From assembly GCA_016858145.1 (NCBI GenBank), contig JAEHOE010000217.1, positions 58,475-122,474 of the forward strand: a DNA stretch of 64,000 nucleotides, read 5' to 3'. The notes beneath the pieces were generated by a model. That model searched no databases. It was not told the origin of the DNA and saw only the letters and a program-made list of their open reading frames with translations. Positions 47,322 to 59,643 of the stretch are shown one piece after another. This DNA comes from Edaphochlamys debaryana. Lineage: Eukaryota; Chlorophyta; Chlorophyceae; Chlamydomonadales. Position 1 is the first letter of the stretch; each line of letters starts with the position of its first letter. A program made the translations under genes and the position numbers.

Positions 47322-50300
47322 TCACTCTGCGAGGCGCCTCCGCCGCGTCCTCGGCTGCGCCGCAGCCGGCGGCGGGGGCCGACTGAAGAACTGAGACCAG
47401 AAGTTGGGTGGCAGCGGAGGCCGCGGGGGCTTAGGAGGCGGCAAGGGCGGCGAGGGCGGTGGCGGCGGCGACGGCAGCGGAGGCGGCGAGGGCCACGGCG
47501 GAGGCTGGGGAGGGGGCCGCGGCGGGGAGGGCGACCGAGTCGTGATCCACACGAAGGGCGGACGGGGGGGCCGCGGCGGCGCTGGCGGCGAGGGCGGCGG
47601 CGGCGGGGACGGGAGGCCGCGCTGTATGAAGGGCTCAAAGGGGGGCGAGGCCAGCAACTCCGGTGGAGAGGGCTTGGGCGAAGGCCGCGGGGAGGGGCGC
47701 GGTCGCGGGGACGGCGGGGGACGGGGGGAGGGTCTGGGCGGTGGAGACGGTGGGGGGCGAGGGGGCGGCCGCGGGGCCGGGCTCGGCGGCGGCCTAGGAA
47801 AGGGCGGCCGTGGAGGTCGCGGCGAGGGCTGGGGCGGCGGTGGCCGGGGTGGTGAGGGCGAGGGCGGCGGCGGCGGCCGTGGAGGGGGCGTCGGGGGCAC
47901 CGGCGGCGGCGCTACGGCGGCCGGTGTACCGCAGGTACCGCACGTACGGGGGCACGTGTACCCCATGAGGGCGGCCCACTCGGGGTGCGTGCAGTAGCCG
48001 CTCTGGGACCAGGAGAGGCACGTGTCCCGCGTGTCCGTACAGTTGGCGCCGCCGCCGCAGCTGCGGGTTCGAACAATCGGACATCAGGGTTAAACGTGGG
48101 CGCAGTGAGCACCAGTAGATCGAGCATTCGGTCCGGTGGAGCGCATCGCACCCCCTTTCCAAGCTAACCCCATCCCATGCTGCCTCAAGCCTTCTCTACC
48201 CCTACAAAGCCTGTTCAATCCCCACTCACAAGCAGGACTTGTAGCACCGGGACCTCATGACTCCGGCGCTCGCTGCTGACCAGCACTCTCCCGCCGCCGC
48301 GCGCTGCGAACAGGTTGGGTCCCGATCCACGCAGAGCGGCGGCGGCGGCGAGTACCGGCACGTACTGCTTGTACGACAGCTCTCGGCGCAGAAGGCGGGC
48401 GGCCAGCTGGTGGTGTTCGTACAGCCATTGTCGTACACGGCTTCGTACGGGCAGCCTGCGTAGCCGTCGCTGCAGGAGGCCGGTACGATGACGGGGCACG
48501 AGTTGTTGCCCCGGTACTGCGCGGGGCGTACGGCACCCGGGAGGGGGAGGGAGTTGAGCTTCGGGGCGAGACGGCTAAGACGTGGGGAGCCAAGGACAGC
48601 AAAGCGCTCGATCGGAGTGTGCACCAATGACAGCAAAGTGAGTGCCTGCACACGTGAGCTTCCCCTCGGTCCCAGCTTTCTGCCCGTTGCCCCGCTTCAC
48701 TAAGGTTCCCGGATGGCCGCCTGGCCGCCGACCCACATCAGGCCCCCCATCACTTGGCCCTTGTGAGCACGTGCCCGCAGACCGCTGACCCCAGAGCCCC
48801 CTCTCCGCTTCGGCCCTGGAGACGCAAACTCGGCGGACCTGCCGCAACGGCACACCGGACCCCCTGCCTTATCTTCGCTCGTTCTTGACAACTCACACCG
48901 CCACCCCCTCTTCTGCTCCACCCCCACCCCCACCGCCACCCCCACTCCCCACCGGCACCGTGACGTTCCTCCGTGTGGTGTTGGCTGCGTTCCACCAGGG
49001 CCACACGGCATTGCAGGTGAGGCAGTCGTGGGGGAAGCGCCAGGGGTTGCCGCCGTAGGCCTGTGGGGAGCGGTGTGTGTGTGGCGGGTGGGCGGGGGAT
49101 GAGGGCGCGGGTAAAGGGGACGGGTACCGTGCTGACAGGGAAGAGGTCACAGGGTGTACGGGGCAGCCATCTGGGTCGGTGCGCCCCATGTCCCAAAGCG
49201 CCGCCTCTGCTCCCGCACTGTTGCCATCCCCTCCAACCATCGGAACTGAGTACTGAACTCATGCGCCTCATGCCTTAACCTCCCCCTCAACCTCTGCCTT
49301 CTCCTGCTGACCTCGCCCCAGCAGACAGCGGACATCGTGCACCTGAGACGGTAACCTCCTCCCCCCAACATCCCACCCCGCACCATCTCGAGCAGCTCCG
49401 CTGCGTCCGGGTGGCGCCGCTGCACCGCCGCCAGGTCGAACAGCCCGTCCACCTGGGGGGGCGGGAGGGTGAGGGCGGGTGGCCAAAGAGGCAATGGAAA
49501 GAGGTGCCACACAGAGAAGATGTAAGGCGCTGGGCCAAGGCGGTGCGATGCGCTGGCCCTTCCCAAGGACGGCCGTCTCCAAGCGCAATGCACCACCCAG
49601 GCAACCACACCATCGCGCCCCGCCCACCACCGCGTCCCGTCCCGTCCTGCCCGCTCCCTACCCCGTGCCGTCCTGACCCTCCCGCCCAGCACCCGCCCCG
49701 TCCTGCCCCACCCGTGGCCACCTCGTCCCGCTACCGGCCCCTCCCGTCCTGCCCGTCCCGCCCCCCCCGCCCCCCCACCAGGCTGTTGAACACGGCCGCC
49801 TCGAAGTAGGCCTGCGTGAGGCAGGCCCACCACTCGCGGCTGTTGCGGGTCATGTAGGTGCCTGGGGAGGCGGTGTGCGCGGGGGCCGTGTGCAGCGCGG
49901 GGTACAGAAAGGGGAGGACGGGCGTGTGAGCGTCTCGGGCGCACAGTCACCGCCACTCCCGCTCTTCGCATCCGGTGCCTGCCAGCCGCCTGCAGCCCGC
50001 AGCGCCACACGCTTACCACCCCGCCACAACCCAACACAGGCGCATGGAGTGGCCGGTGGTGGGGCGCTTTTCCTGCCCCTTGCGGGAAGTCGCACCGTTT
50101 GTGTAGGCCCCCGCCGCCATGCCCTCCTCGAAGCGCCGCTTCACCAGCGCCACCTCGCAGGCCGAGAAGCCCCAGTTCATGACCACGTGCGCCACCTCGT
50201 GCACGAACACGCTCTGGCCCGGGTACGACGGCCTGCGGGTCAGCGGAGGGGGGAGTGTGAGGCGCTCGTGGGTGGGGCCACGTGCTTGGCGGGGTCTGAT

Positions 50301-52211
50301 CGTGGTTGGTGGTTGCGTAGGGGTGCTGAAGGACGGCGCGCGGAGGCAACGGATGGGTTCATCTGGCCTCGTGCTGCTGCGGCCCCGGGCCCCCGCCGGC
50401 GCTCGCCTCTGCACCGAGAAGTCTTGCAGCGCTGCGCGGGGCGGGCAGGCGGGCAGGCGGGCAGGCGGGGCGTTGGGGACAGGACAGCAGGGTGACGGCG
50501 GGGCAAACGACCTTAGCTTGCAGATCAGCCACAGACACAGCAAGGACGTCCAGGCGGGTGATCTGCCGTACGCTCACCGTCGTACGTCTCCATGACGTCC
50601 TCCTCGCCCACCCAGGCGGCCAGGGGGTAGGGCGGCCACATGACGACGCCGCGCACCTGCAGGGGGGAGCGCGGCGCGGTGGGGGCGAGGCAGGATGGAA
50701 ATGGGGCGGGGCGGGACGCAGGAGGTTACCGGACAGCCCAGCCCACTCCCCGACCTCGGTGTTGACATGACTGACATCCTCCCTGGCAGCTGCAGCTGCG
50801 GCACGCGTGTGGCTCGCCCTCCCGCCGCCCTCCCCCAGCCCAACCCCCCACACCCCAGGATCCGCACCCACCTCTGCCCAGTTGAAGCCGTGCTCCTCGT
50901 CGTAGGCCTCCTTGCGGAAGCGGCGCAGACCCGGCATGTCGGTGGCCAGCTGTGAGCGGGTGGGACGGGCGAGACGGGGGCAAGTTAAGAGCAATCAACC
51001 ATAAGGCTCGAGGGACAGGCTGGCATGGTATGCGTGACCCTCCCCGCCTCGCCATGCTTCACTGTACATTTTCTAGGCTGTACCTCCCTTGCCCATTCCC
51101 CGTACACCTTCTAGGCCCCGCCCCCTCCTCGGAACCCAACCGCGCCCCGTCCCCCGCCCACCCCACCTGGCTCCGGCCCATGATGACCACGCGGGGCCGG
51201 TTTGCGCGCATCCTGCGCCGCACGTGCTGCGGCGTGAAGGCCAGCATGCGGTCCAGCAGGTGAGCGGCGCGGGCGATGGCGGCGGGGTCCACCCCGGGGT
51301 AGGCCTGGGGGCGTGGGGGGGTGGGGGCGTGGGGGCGTGGGGGCGTGGGGGCCGTGTGCGGGTGCGTCGTCAGTGCTGTCAGTGTGCGGGTTTTGGGGGC
51401 AGGTGGGCCAGGCGGGGTCCAGTGCGCACGGCCCGGTCGCCGTAGCCGCCCCCTTCCCATTCCTCTTCCCTGCCCCACGCACCCATATCTCCATGTCTCC
51501 GCCCAGCGCCGTGCCCCGTTGCCCGAAGGCCGGCTCGCTGGGGAAGCCGTAGTCGTCCACCGGCAGCTGCACGAACACAGAGGGGGGGTATGACTTTGAG
51601 GCATTCGCGAGGATTGCTCTGTCAGGCCTGACTGAGTTGTGGCTCAGCACGAGGTGTTTGGGGCCAAGACAACGTCACGCCACGTCCAAGCCGCTGGCCG
51701 GGCTACCCCGCCCACTCCAGCGGCCCTTCCCCAACCCCCTGATCCCTTGCGCGCTCAGCCCACCTGCGCATTTCTAGCCCCCACGCCGTCGAATGCGCGT
51801 CCCGAGCTGCTGCCATCGAGGGAGCCCGGGTCCCAGTCCGCTCCGCCCTCCGCTCCCAAGTGCGCCGAGGGGGGCCCCAGCACGCTCAGCACCTCATCCG
51901 CGTCCAGCTCGAAGCGGGGCAGAGGCTCTGGTGCCGGAAGGGGGTCGAGCGGGGTCAGTAGTCAAGCGGGTGTGTGGGAGTGTGTCAAGTTGAGGAGCGG
52001 ACGCCAAGTAGGAAGGACGTGGCAGGGAGGGCCAGGCGGGGCCGGGGGGGAGGCGTCGGGGGGGCCGGGGGACGGGGAGTCGGCTGGGGAGGGCGGGGCT
52101 GCTGTGGGGCGTGCATATCATTGAAGATGCTTGCGTACCTTCTTCACGCCCATCGGATGCGAAGGCACGGGTCGCCAGCGCGCAAAGCACCAGCGCAAGG
52201 AGCATGCGCAT
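47322..52211 (-). CDS. Secreted HExxH metallopeptidase with ShKT-like region and proline-rich tail
   Basis: 13 exons give 687 residues: 52139-52211, 51764-51927, 51483-51566, 51167-51304, 50872-50949, 50578-50656, 50407-50431, 50096-50232, 49779-49861, 49384-49452, 48953-49060, 48230-48516, 47322-48060 (TGA). The signal peptide is MRMLLALVLCALATRAFA. The zinc-site motif HEVAH (residues 225-229) is followed by SREWWACLTQAYF, whose E269 is a plausible third ligand, giving a gluzincin-like HExxH...E layout. The C-terminal part is cysteine-rich; its end (CGGGANCTDTRDTC ... YTCPRTCGTCG) has ShKT spacing. The last 200 residues are SPPPPP/PRPP repeats typical of hydroxylated, glycosylated volvocine wall proteins. 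The role is probably in extracellular matrix turnover. Exon 7 is only 25 nt and its donor is GC. Confidence 0.78.
51302..51352. repeat. (GGGGGCGT)n minisatellite at a 3' splice site
   Basis: Repeated GGGGGCGT units lie immediately next to the exon ending at 51304; on the coding strand they form the C-rich tract before the acceptor. Confidence 0.75.
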
Positions 52212-52655
52212 GGTGAGCTCGCGAGGGTCCCCTCGCTAGAGTCGACGCTCAGGGCGCTGAAGCTGTAGCGTATTCCACCGCTGTCACACGCCTGCGTCTC
52301 CTCGTCATCACTAGCGCTGGTAGCGATTCGGATGGCCGGCCGACATCGCTAACCTCCCAGAGCTCGCAGTGGATGCAAAAGGATAGGCAAAAGCAACGAA
52401 TGGCTGGGCAAGGCTGATTTTGGTTGCTATCGGTTAAAGTGAGTGGTGGGCGGGTTGTCGTCGGCAGGCGCTTGTGCTGCGAGGAGCCAGGTGTGCTCAA
52501 GCAGGCAAGATTGAAATAAGTACAACAGCTTGCCCGATTTTCTGAGCCTGGTGACCGACCGCCGGTGCATTCCCCAGCGGCGTGCCCGAACTCCCCCCGC
52601 CCCAAACCTGCCCTCGTTGGCACCCCCGGTACAGTCGAGCACGCACATCGCCACC

Positions 52656-53624
52656 GCCCGTGCAGCAAGGCGGCGGCGGAAGCCCGAGACTGCTGACGTG
52701 AGTAGGGGCAACCACAAGGTTCTCTTGGAGCACGTAGCGGGCCGCGATGGAGCGCCTGCGGGGCGAAACGGAAGTCGCGCGCAACGGGTGAAGGTGCGCC
52801 CGGAAGTCCCAGGACCCCGGCAAGCTATACAAGCCCCCGCGTAGGAAGCATCGCGGCGGGGCAAGGGGTGCGCTACCGCTGGGGTTCGCCCTCACCTCGA
52901 TGGCGATGGGCCTGGCTGGAACCCGGCCCAGGAGGTCGGGGGTGCTGCAGCCGCCAGGTCCTCCTTGCCTCGCTCCACCCAGCGCTTGAGCTGCGTAGCG
53001 GGGAAGCAGGGCAGGGGTTACAGGCCGGGCGCAATTTTGTACCGCTCCTCCGCTACCGGTCCGCGGCCGAGGTCCTCACCTCCGGGTGGAAGTACAGCTG
53101 GTTCTCCTCCCCAAGGTGCCCTTGCTTCGCTCGGCCTGGAGTCTGCAGGCAGCGTTTGCATCGGTAGGGGTGAATGGCGCCCGGCATGCGTAGAAGTGCC
53201 GAAGCTGCGTGCGTTTGCGCAGGTCTGGCTACTGCTCACCTGAAACAAGTTGCCCAGCAGCCTCAGCCCAAGCCCCCCGGGCGAGCCGCCGGAGACTCTA
53301 CGCGCCAGACCCGCACGCTCAGGTAACCTGCCCCAGGTAACTCGTGGGTTGGAGGCTTCGGACGGCTGCGGGCGGTTTTGGAAGGCCTCGACTTGCCGCC
53401 TGGTAAGGTGACGTCGCTCTCTGCTTGCAAGAGCAGGGATGCGGGTAGTCGCCGACCAGTGCACTCGTTGCATTTGCTGGCCTAGCTTTTCGCGTGCCTC
53501 GTCTCCCGTGTCTCCTTTCCCCCGGGCGAGCCCCGCTGAGGGGGGGGCATGCTAGGTCCTCACTCCTGTCAAGCGCGCTTGTCTTTGGATGGCCTGCAAG
53601 CTGGATTTGAGTTGTAAAAGCGGC
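52656..53624 (-). pseudogene. Partial SEC16-like C-terminal copy (copy 1)
   Basis: Direct duplicate of 56536-57274, highly similar at the nucleotide level. It keeps the exons encoding LGEENQLYFHPE and LKRWVERGKEDLAA and the block RRSIAARYVLQENLVV, but the sequence diverges just after LGLPPPPCCTG, so it lacks the long coiled-coil exon present in copy 2. Its first exon is interrupted by about 245 extra bases (53274-53532) bounded by a 14-bp direct repeat. Upstream exons of a full SEC16 gene are absent. Most likely a non-functional duplicate. Confidence 0.65.
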
Positions 53625-53792
53625 TCAGCCCGAAAACAAGTTGCCTTGCATGGCCCACCCCCTCCACAACGTCACCTAGCTATGCCCTCCCACCCCTAGC
53701 CCCCGGCCCTTTCGGCTGGTCCCCTTATTTGCCGCATCTGGCTGTACGCGTCGTGCACATTGCCCTAGCTAGCCGCTAGCGTGGGGCAAAGA

Positions 53793-53860
53793 AGGCTCAG
53801 GCTATTGATACCATTACTCGAACCCAAGGCTCAGGCTATTGATACCATTACACGAACCCA
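53793..53860. repeat. 34-bp tandem duplication
   Basis: Two adjacent copies of a unit starting GGCTCAGGCTATTGATACCA, differing at two positions. Confidence 0.85.
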
Positions 53861-54699
53861 GGGTCGGACCCGATACGATCCTGCAGACATACGCCCAACA
53901 AGAGCTCGACTTCCGCTCTGGCGTCTGCAGCTCTGCACCTCAAGTCGCCCGTCGGGGCCCAAGCCCCACGCCCACGACGTAAGAGTCCAGTCCATGCCCC
54001 TGGGCTAAATCCACTCAGGAGCGCAGTACGGGCCACAGAGTCTGCTCCCCTCTTTGCCCACCGCGTCCGCCTAAATCGAATCAAGAATTCCACCACACAC
54101 AGCACATCCACGTCCCGAAGTATGAAGCAAACCCGTACACGGAACCACAAGTAATCAAGCAAAGGAACCAGTTGCGTCCAGCCGTCCTGCAGCGGCAAGT
54201 CATCCTGTCCTGGGTTAGGCGGCGAGCTGCTTAGAATACACAGCCGCCTGAGCGTCAGAGACGCAGAGCAACATCCCCGCATCATGTCCGTACACACAGA
54301 ACACCCCATCATTAGTTCTCGGCACACAGTTGGCCCGCGTGCAAAACCCTTATCCGGATAAACAATCGCACTTCAGTCTCTCGTAAAGCACATCTGCAGC
54401 CACGCTCCTTTACGCCACCTGCTTGACCCCCCCCCCGTGATTTGGCCCTTTCTTGAGCCGACCCACATCACTGCCCGTCACCTGCATGGCTGCACTTGGT
54501 CAGTCACAAAACCCATACCGAGACTTCACCCCGCACACTCTTCTTTCCTACCTGTTGTCAAGCTGGGATGGCTGACTCTTCTACACAGCCATCAACCCCC
54601 GCTGCCCCAGCATTACGGGTCTAGTGCCCTGCATCTCCTGCGCCGTCCCTGCCGGCCTTCCTGACACACTGCGCGCAGTGCTCCCAACCGCTCCCAACA

Positions 54700-57185
54700 T
54701 CACGGCAGCTCCACGAAGCGCGCCTCCACCGCCTCCACCAGCGGCTGAGGGTCCACGCCCGCCACCCCCAGCGCCTCCGCCAGGGCGCTCACCTTGCTGT
54801 TCTCCTGGCCCAGGCACAGCAGCAGCTCGTCATGCTCCGCCTGCAGCGCCGCCAGCTCAGAGCGGGCGCCCTCGGCGTCCGCCCGGAGCGCCTCCGCCTC
54901 CGCGGCCCATGCGGCCTGCGCTGCCGCAGCCGCCGCTCGCTCCTCCGCCAGCGCTTCCGCCAGCGAGGCCCGCTCACGCGCCTCCGCCTCCAGCTGCCGC
55001 GCGAGCGCCGCACGCATGGCATCTAGCGCGGTCGCCACCTCGGCGCGCTCCGCACGCTCCTTCCGCAGCGCTTCCGCCAGCGCCGCCGTCTCGGCCCGCT
55101 CCCTCCGCAACGCCTCCGCCAGGTCGGCGGCGCGCGCCTCGGCCTCGGCGGCACGAGCCAGGGCCTCGGCGGCGGGGTCCGCGGCCTTTCCCGCTGGGCG
55201 GATCACGGGGATGACGTGGCAGGCCACGTCGGGCTCCTCACGGGCCCCTGCTGAGCAGTCCAGCGCCGGCATGAGGTTCTTAGAGCCGCCCTCGCCGCAG
55301 GCTGAGCTGCGCGTGGGCCGCCGCGGCGGCATCAGCTCCGGAGTGGACACCACCGGCGCCGAAGCAGCGTTCCCCGCCTTTGGCGTGTGCACGCTAGCGC
55401 CCTTGGCCGCCGCCGCAGACGCAGCAAAGGGCGAAGCCGCCTCGTTGCCGCTGCTGGCAGGCCCAGGCTGCGCGCTTTCCCGCTGTTTCTTAGCTGCTGT
55501 GGCGCTGGTGTTGCTCGGCGGGATGAGGCCTGCGCCCGCGAGCGCCCGCGCCGCCTCCGCCACCGTGGCGCTGATCTGCGGGGCGGCGCCGGTCGCTGCC
55601 GCTGCGGCCGTGGAAGCGTGGCGCAGCTCTGGCCGCTGCTGGGGTGCTGCCCCCAGCAGGGAGCCGCGCAGGCGCTTGAGGAGCTCCAGGGCAGCGTCCA
55701 CGGCGGCGGCATCGAGCTGCGTGCCGGCATGCTCAGCGGGCTGTAGCTGGGGCTCCGGCTGCTTGGCCGCCGGCTCCGCCGCTGCTGTCGGGGTGATGAC
55801 ACTGCCACCAGAGGTGTCAGGGCTAGGCTGCGGCGGCGCTGCCTGCTCCTCCTGGGGTGCACACTCGTATGAGCCTCCGCAGCTCAGCGCCGGCCACGGC
55901 CGGACCTGTGCTGAGCAGCCCGAGGCTTGCGCCGCAACGGGGGCAAGCGGCGGCGCGAACGTGAAGGCGCAGGCCTCGCATGACGGCGCAGGCTGCACTG
56001 CCGGCGGGGGTCTGGCTGCCCAGGTGGGGGAAGGCGGCCGAGGCGCGGGGCAGGGCGGCTCCGAGCCCGTCGGGCAGCTGCAGGCTGGCTTCGGCTGCGG
56101 CGGCACAACGAAGGCAAACGCGTGGTCCTCCTCCAGCGCGAGGGAGAGCGAGAAGACGCGGGGCAGTGGTGATGCAGAGCCAGCGTCCGCGGACCCCTGG
56201 CCAGCGGAGTGGCTCTCCCCGGCCGCTGCCTGGGTGTCCTGCGTTGCATCCCGCTCCACTGCGACCGCCGCGAGGCGTGCCGACAGCTCTACGGCACACA
56301 GGGCTTCTGCCTTGCTATCTGCTGCTCCCGGACGGCGCGAGAACGTTGCAGAGCAGAGTCGGCCGGTGACGCTTCCGGAGCGGCTGTCGGAGCAGTCGCT
56401 GCTGCCACACTCTGACTCGATGCCGCAATCCGAGGCGGCGCTGGGCGGGCCAGAGGATGCGAAAGAGTCGTAGTCCGCAGCGGGCAGCAGTATGCTGGAG
56501 CACTGGGCAGGCGTCCAAGGCTCGATGATGCCACACCCCGTGCAGCAAGGCGGCGGCGGAAGCCCGAGACTGCTGGCGTGAGTAGGGGCAACCACAAGGT
56601 TCTCTTGGAGCACGTAGCGGGCCGCGATGGAGCGCCTGCGGGGCAAAACGGAAGTCGCGCGCAACGGGTGAAGGTGCGCCCGGAAGTCCCAGGACCCCGG
56701 CAAGCTATACAAGCCCCCGCGTAGGAAGCATCGCGGCGGGGCAAGGGGTGCGCTACCGCTGGGGTTCGCCCTCACCTCGATGGCGATGGGCCTGGCTGGA
56801 ACCCGGCCCAGGAGGTCGGGGGTGCTGCAGATGCGGCGTCTGCAGCCGCCAGGTCCTCCTTGCCTCGCTCCACCCAGCGCTTGAGCTGCGTAGCGGGGAA
56901 GCAGGGCAGGGGTTGCAGGCCGGGCGCAATTTTGTACCGCTCCTCCGCTACCGGTCCGCGGCCGAGGTCCTCACCTCCGGGTGGAAGTACAGCTGGTTCT
57001 CCTCCCCAAGGTGCCCTTGCTTCGCTCGGCCTGGAGTCTGCAGGCAGCGTTTGCATCGGTAGGGGTGAATTGCGTCCGGCATGCGTAGAAGTGCCGAAGC
57101 TGCGTGCGTTTGCGCAGGTCTGGCTACTGCTCACCTGAAACAAGTTGCCCAGCAGCCTCAGCCCAAGCCCCCCGGGCGAGCCCGG
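54700..57185 (-). CDS. SEC16-like C-terminal fragment joined to a coiled-coil exon (copy 2)
   Basis: Four exons fit: 57135-57185, 56975-57037, 56776-56885 and 54700-56635 (TGA), all in phase, together about 719 residues. The first three encode the signature near the C-terminus of SEC16 proteins: GGLGLRLLGNLFQ, then LGEENQLYFHPELKRWVERG (plant SEC16 has the similar LGESNKFYYDEKLKRWVEEG), and after the next junction RRSIAARYVLQENL. SEC16 organises COPII exit sites on the ER. The last exon is Ser/Pro/Ala-rich and ends in a roughly 190-residue Ala/Glu/Arg coiled coil (AEALRRERAETAALAEALRK ...). The preceding several hundred SEC16 residues are not found upstream, and homology with copy 1 stops at 57274, so this may be a truncated duplicate or lack a proper start. 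The start is unresolved. Confidence 0.55.
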
Positions 57186-58074
57186 CTGCGGGGGGTGCAT
57201 GTCACTAGGTCCTCACTCCTGTCAAGCGCGCTTGTCTTTGGATGGCCTGCAAGCTGGTTCTGAGTTGTAAAGTTTGTATGAATTGGTGTCTGTCTGATAA
57301 GTGAGACCTGCGCAGTCCTGGCGCTAGCTGCTGGCCACCCTCTATACGGCGCGCCCGTTGATGCGAGCGCGACCCCCCGACTCCAGCCCCTTGCAGCGCG
57401 GTCCCCCCGCGGCTCCCGCACCGCTTTAGCGTATGGCGTTTTGAGCTATAGTGCAGTCCCCGTGATGGAGAAAGCCGCGCCTCAACCGAAGTCGCCTCCC
57501 CTCATCACCATCCGCTGGAGGACGGCTGCGTGAGGGGCCGCGTGGCCCAGGATGGCGCCGCCCACGGACCTTGTAAGGCCCAAGCTTAACCACTCACCCA
57601 GGGCAGTATTTCACGCCGGCTAATTCTCCTCAACCCCTAGTCCCCCCTTTGCCTCTCTGCTCTGCTCTGCCGGCGGCGCTGCTCTCAGCCTCTGGCCGCT
57701 GCTGCCTATGCCGAGGGGGTATTCGGGGACGAAGGGGACCGCGGGGTAGTGAGCCCGGGCCGCCTCGGGGCGTGTGAACTTCAAGCTGGCTGGCGAGTGG
57801 AGGATCAGCTGTAGCGCTGCTGCAGTGGGCGACCACGATGCTGACGGTGCGTGTGAGGGGGACTGCTAGGGAACCTTCGAATCCTGGGGCAGGATGCGAT
57901 GGTTACAGCAGGAACCGCCTCCAGAAGGGGAGGGGTTGAGCGAGAGCGCCACCTACTGGGTGTGCCACCTGCACAATCCTGGGGCAGTCCTGGGGACCAA
58001 CATGCGTAGGCGGAGCAGGGCGAGAGCATCAAAGGGGGGGCCTCTTCACTGACGCAGCTCCAGAGGCACGGCAT

Positions 58075-58449
58075 AGCTAGCGTCATCGCATGCCCGCGCC
58101 CAGACGCCGAGCCGCCTGCAGTCCTGTCGGTTCTTGTGGAGCTTCCCGTGCCGCAGCGCATTGCGCGCCAAGATAGAGCGGGTCGTTGCGCGGGCTTGAG
58201 CCGCGGGACTGGTGGCCGGTCGTACGGCAGGCGACATGTTTGGCGGGCGCTGGCGGTTGCGGTGGTCCGGGCGGCCCTCATGATGGTGGCTGGTACCGTG
58301 TGCAGTGTTGCTGCTCCGCCTGACTGCACAGTCGCGTCAATCTCACAGGGCTGCAGAGCGCCGAAATGGCCGCCCCGCCCGGGTCGACACAGCAAGAGGT
58401 CGCTTGCACTAACGACACACAGAGCACCAAAGCCTTAATGTCCCGACAC
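58075..58449. repeat. 375-bp direct repeat, copy A
   Basis: Nearly identical to 60335-60713 from AGCTAGCGTCATCGCATGCC to AATGTCCCGACAC. Differences are a handful of substitutions and a 4-bp indel near the right end. No terminal structure recognised. Confidence 0.85.
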
Positions 58450-59643
58450 AACTTGCCGTTCTGTGCTGTGTACTGCGTGCCGAAGGCGCTCTACTGAGGC
58501 CTCACCCTTCATCCTCTGCCCTCAGCGGGTCCAGCCTCACCTGCCTCTACACCCGCCACCTCTCCCACCATCTCCTCGCCTCCTCGCCCGCCCCCCTCAC
58601 CGCCTCCTCCCTGCTTTCTCACCCACCCCCACGCCCGCCCCTCACCGCCTTCTATCACTCCTCCACCCTGCCCCCTCACCGCCCACTGATTGCCCCCAGA
58701 AGCATGACAGTACCATCATCCCTCCTCTCCTGGAGTGCCTCCACTAGAGGAAAGCAGAGGCATATCAGCGCAGCCACGCCACTCCGTACCCGGCCGCAGG
58801 CCCCTCAAACCAAGTCGTGGGGAAGAGAGACGGGGGAAACCACCTTCTACCGAGCAGGGTCAGCCATACGGGGCCGGGGCAGGGCGGGCCCAGTGCGGGC
58901 TGCGCTGCGCCGTGCGCAGTGGCCAGCGGGCTGAGCCCGAGGCCATGGCCCACGTAAGCCTGGGTGGCCCCTGAGCCCTGATTGGAGCCCGGGGAGTAGC
59001 AAGAGCGCCCGCCACCCGCCGAGGTGAGAAACACCCATTCCCCTCTTCCGGCCACGAAATGCCGGCAGCTCGACTCTCACCGTCACTATGCAGTATGCAC
59101 GGCACATCCTAACCCTGTGACGTGTGTGGGGCATATAAAGGGGCACATGCTGGCTTAGTTGCAGGTGGCGTGCATTGGAGTAACCTCGACCCCGGTGCTG
59201 GCGAAAGGTCACGGCAGGGTGTAGCGCAGACGTAGATAGGCAGCAAGTGCACTGCAGCATACCTGCCGTACAGTAGTGTACGTGGCTTGCATTACGCCTC
59301 CTCTGTGGTGGATTCGTCCCTGTGGCGGGCTCAGGGCCCAGTGACGGCAAGTGTTCAGGTTCCTGGGATGGACGGTGACTGAACTTCAACCTTGCTACGC
59401 GGGCCCCTGTTGTCAGGGCTCCCCGCGCCTCTGCATCCCCTTGAATGTTGTGCATCCAGGTGTGAAAGAAGGTAAACGTGCTTGCGACGTTGCGAGTCCG
59501 AAAGACTGCCTTAGTGCCCTTCATGAACCTGCGGCCGCTGCCCGCACCGCGTCATGCTGTCCCTCTAGTGCCTAGCCATCTCATCAAGCAAGCAAGGGGG
59601 AGGCCCCCAAGGACCAACAAGGAAGGTTTCAGCAAGCGGAAGG

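Larger units (their letters stand above)
52212..54699. other. Region with partial SEC16-like copy, otherwise non-coding
   Basis: Contains the promoter of the peptidase gene (52212-52650), the degenerate SEC16-like copy (52656-53624) and, beyond 53625, about 1 kb with only a short tandem duplication (53793-53860). Confidence 0.5.

Noticed and set aside
47404..47997. Long glycine-rich open frame on the plus strand
   Set aside because: It is the antisense shadow of the SPPPPP-type tail of the metallopeptidase gene on the minus strand.
50233..50577. Apparent frameshift between two metallopeptidase exons suggesting a pseudogene
   Set aside because: A 25-nt microexon at 50407-50431 restores the phase, so the gene model is intact.
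54794..56473. 559-residue open frame on the plus strand
   Set aside because: Antisense of the Ala/Ser-rich coiled-coil exon; GC-rich codon bias keeps several frames open. The minus frame joins in phase to SEC16-like exons.
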